Shown one piece after another: positions 62,046 to 64,000 of a stretch of DNA of 64,000 nt. Position 1 is the first letter of the stretch. Every line of letters starts with the position of its first letter. The DNA is from Paenibacillus zeisoli (GTDB lineage Bacteria; Bacillota; Bacilli; Paenibacillales; Paenibacillaceae). The stretch is taken from NCBI RefSeq assembly GCF_003994465.1, contig NZ_RZNX01000005.1:167294-231293 (forward strand), written 5' to 3'. The translations under genes and the position numbers were made by a program. The notes beneath the pieces are model-generated. The model was given only the letters and a program-made list of their open reading frames with translations. It was not told the origin of the DNA and searched no databases.

Positions 62046-63770
62046 ATGAAAAGAATTTGGTGGAAAGAAGCAACAGCATATCAGATTTATCCGCGGAGTT
62101 TTATGGACAGCAACGGAGATGGTATCGGGGATCTTCAAGGAATCATTTCCAAGCTTGATTATTTGCACGACCTCGGAATCAATGTGATCTGGATCTGCCC
62201 GATCTTTAAGTCTCCCAATGATGACAATGGGTACGATATCTCGGACTATCAGGCTATTATGGAAGAGTTCGGAAGTATGGAGGATTTCGATCAGCTGCTG
62301 CACGAGGTGCATGCACGTGGAATGAAGCTGATTCTGGACTTGGTGATTAACCACACTTCAGATGAGCATCCCTGGTTCATCGAATCCCGTTCCTCCAAGG
62401 ATAACCCAAAGCGTGATTACTACATCTGGAACGATGCGAAGGAAGGTACAGAGCCGAACAACTGGGAGAGTATCTTTGGGGGGTCAGCATGGGAGTATGA
62501 TGCAGGGACCGAGCAGTATTTCATGCATGTCTTCTCAACAAGACAACCGGATCTGAACTGGGAGAATCCGAACGTGCGCCGGGAATTATACGGGATGGTG
62601 AATTGGTGGCTGGATAAGGGAATTGACGGTTTCCGTGTAGACGCCATCTCCCATATTAAGAAAATAGCCGGATTCCCGGACATGCCGAACCCGGATGGAC
62701 TTAAATATGTTCCGTCCTTCGAGGGTCATATGAACCGTGAAGGCATTCACGACTTCCTGATGGAATTGAAGCAGGAGACATTCGACAAATACGATATCAT
62801 GACCGTTGGGGAAGCCAGCGGGGTATCGACCGAGCAGGCGGATCAATGGGTGGGAGAAGAGCGGGGCAAGTTCAACATGATCTTCCAATTTGAACATTTG
62901 GCCTTGTGGAACAAGAGTGTAACTGGAGGGCTGGATATTAAAACCTTGCAGGAGACGCTAAGCCGCTGGCAGAAAGGACTTGAAGGAAGAGGCTGGAACG
63001 CACTCTTCATCGAGAATCATGACCAGCCCCGCTCAACGTCAACTTGGGGGAATGACCAGGAGTACTGGGTGGCCTCTGCCAAATCTCTGGCTACCATGTA
63101 CTTCCTTATGCAGGGCACGCCTTTTATCTATCAAGGGCAGGAGATCGGGATGACGAACGTGCAGTTCGATTCCATTGATGATTACAATGATGTGGCCATT
63201 AAGAATCTCTACCAGCTGGAGCGGGAAGCGGGGAAGAGCCATGAAGAGATCATGCAGATTATCTGGAAGAACGGCCGTGATAACTCCCGTACACCTATGC
63301 ACTGGAACGATAAGGCCAACGCAGGCTTTACAACAGGGACGCCTTGGCTGAAGATGAACCCGAATTATCCTGATATCAACGTGGAGAAGCAGATCCAGGA
63401 CCCGAACTCGATCTACCACCATTACAAGAAGTTAATCGCTCTTCGTGCGGCAAATCCGGTAATCGTGTATGGTACTTACGATCTTGTGCCACAGCAGGAC
63501 CCGAATCTGTATGCGTACAGCCGTACACTTGGCAATGAGAAGCTGCTGGTGATCTCGAATCTCTCAGCGAATGAAGCGCTGTTCGACTGCCCGATTGGTT
63601 GGGAATATGATTCCGTGGAGCTGCTTATTCATAATTATGAAGCAGATCCTTCGGAGAGCATTCAGACGCTTGCCCTCAAACCCTATGAATCTAGAGTATA
63701 CCTGCTGGTAGCAGCAGATATAGAGCGGGTACAGAGAATGGAAGATACTTTAGAACAGCCAGTGGTGTAA
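62046..63770 (+). CDS. Oligo-1,6-glucosidase/alpha-glucosidase, GH13
   Basis: 574-residue cytosolic retaining glycosidase. Catalytic triad: nucleophile D199 (GFRVDAIS), acid/base E256 (TVGEAS) and D326 (ENHDQPR), positions nearly identical to Bacillus oligo-1,6-glucosidases. The calcium-loop-like DSNGDGIGDLQGI (about 21-33) and DLVINHTSDEHPWF (about 99-112) are also typical. No signal peptide. It hydrolyses short alpha-1,6 or alpha-1,4 glucosides taken into the cell. The frame is open to 61956, but that part covers the operator sites; AAAGGAG precedes ATG 62046. Confidence 0.95.
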   Translation: MKRIWWKEATAYQIYPRSFMDSNGDGIGDLQGIISKLDYLHDLGINVIWICPIFKSPNDDNGYDISDYQAIMEEFGSMEDFDQLLHEVHARGMKLILDLVINHTSDEHPWFIESRSSKDNPKRDYYIWNDAKEGTEPNNWESIFGGSAWEYDAGTEQYFMHVFSTRQPDLNWENPNVRRELYGMVNWWLDKGIDGFRVDAISHIKKIAGFPDMPNPDGLKYVPSFEGHMNREGIHDFLMELKQETFDKYDIMTVGEASGVSTEQADQWVGEERGKFNMIFQFEHLALWNKSVTGGLDIKTLQETLSRWQKGLEGRGWNALFIENHDQPRSTSTWGNDQEYWVASAKSLATMYFLMQGTPFIYQGQEIGMTNVQFDSIDDYNDVAIKNLYQLEREAGKSHEEIMQIIWKNGRDNSRTPMHWNDKANAGFTTGTPWLKMNPNYPDINVEKQIQDPNSIYHHYKKLIALRAANPVIVYGTYDLVPQQDPNLYAYSRTLGNEKLLVISNLSANEALFDCPIGWEYDSVELLIHNYEADPSESIQTLALKPYESRVYLLVAADIERVQRMEDTLEQPVV

Positions 63771-63865
63771 CAAAGTAAGTGAATAATACGTTTGTTCATG
63801 CCGATAAATTCTGTCAAACGTGATACGTTTTAGATGAGTTGTTATCGAAGAATTGGCTATAGATG

Positions 63866-63920
63866 AGATGTATAACAAGAAGCCCTGTTCCAATTGGACA
63901 GGGCTTCTTGTTATACATCT
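63866..63920. terminator. Very long perfect hairpin after the GH13 gene
   Basis: Two perfect 23-base arms (63866-63888 and 63898-63920) around a 9-base loop. There is no strong T run. Probably a bidirectional terminator between convergent genes, longer than any other in the window. Confidence 0.65.
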
Positions 63921-64000
63921 CTATTTAACTATATAAGTTGAACTTAAGAATTACTCAAAGAACATTTCACATGGCCGCCTTAAGTGTAAATCAATATTTC

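Overview
The window looks like chromosome from a Paenibacillus-type Gram-positive bacterium. This is inferred from Bacillus-type Shine-Dalgarno sites, frequent GTG and TTG starts, AraR and CcpA-type operator boxes, CUT1 sugar importers without their own ATPase, a moderate GC content, and many secreted or cytosolic glycan-degrading enzymes. No rRNA, tRNA, transposase, phage gene or CRISPR array was seen.

Layout. 1-7.9 kb: the 3' end of a cobalamin riboswitch and its terminator precede metE; then an azoreductase, an MgtC-family membrane protein, and an operon of an exporter-type ABC half-transporter with a two-component system. 7.9-14.4 kb: L-arabinose utilisation (araA, araR, araD, araB, araM) with three AraR boxes. 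14.4-25 kb: a divergent ArsR-type regulator with a large novel-looking C-terminal domain faces an arabinan operon (GH51, CUT1 importer, endo-arabinanase lipoprotein, second GH51, a small Cys-rich protein, GH43). Arabinan is presumably cut outside, imported as oligomers, trimmed to arabinose inside and sent to the ara operon.

25.1-26.8 kb: a compact array of three small gene units separated by paired repeats sharing the core CCCGTTAG. Each full repeat has an A half, a variable stem-loop and a B half. The array begins with a lone B half and ends with a lone A half, as expected if units join by recombination inside the element. One unit's gene is frameshifted. This cassette-like array is the leading candidate for an undescribed system.

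26.9-36.8 kb: DNA photolyase; a VanRS-like two-component system, D,D-carboxypeptidase and ECF sigma factor, with 11-bp-period direct repeats upstream of both the regulator and the carboxypeptidase; a large secreted subtilase; a VOC protein. 36.9-53.0 kb: a co-oriented catabolic island of about 14 genes (SDR, two DapA-like aldolases, both serine dehydratase subunits, heparinase II/III-like lyase, CUT1 importer, Gfo/Idh/MocA oxidoreductase, sugar isomerase, an unusual regulator, M20 amidohydrolase, a dihydroorotate-dehydrogenase-like flavoenzyme). Its substrate is unknown; an acidic glycan carrying amide-linked groups is a reasonable guess.

53-64 kb: ordinary mixed genes (PadR regulator, aldo/keto reductase, MFS exporter, AEC transporter, two acetyltransferases, DUF817 membrane protein, GH13 glucosidase) with two decayed genes: a HAD phosphatase with an internal stop and a C-terminal acetyltransferase remnant.
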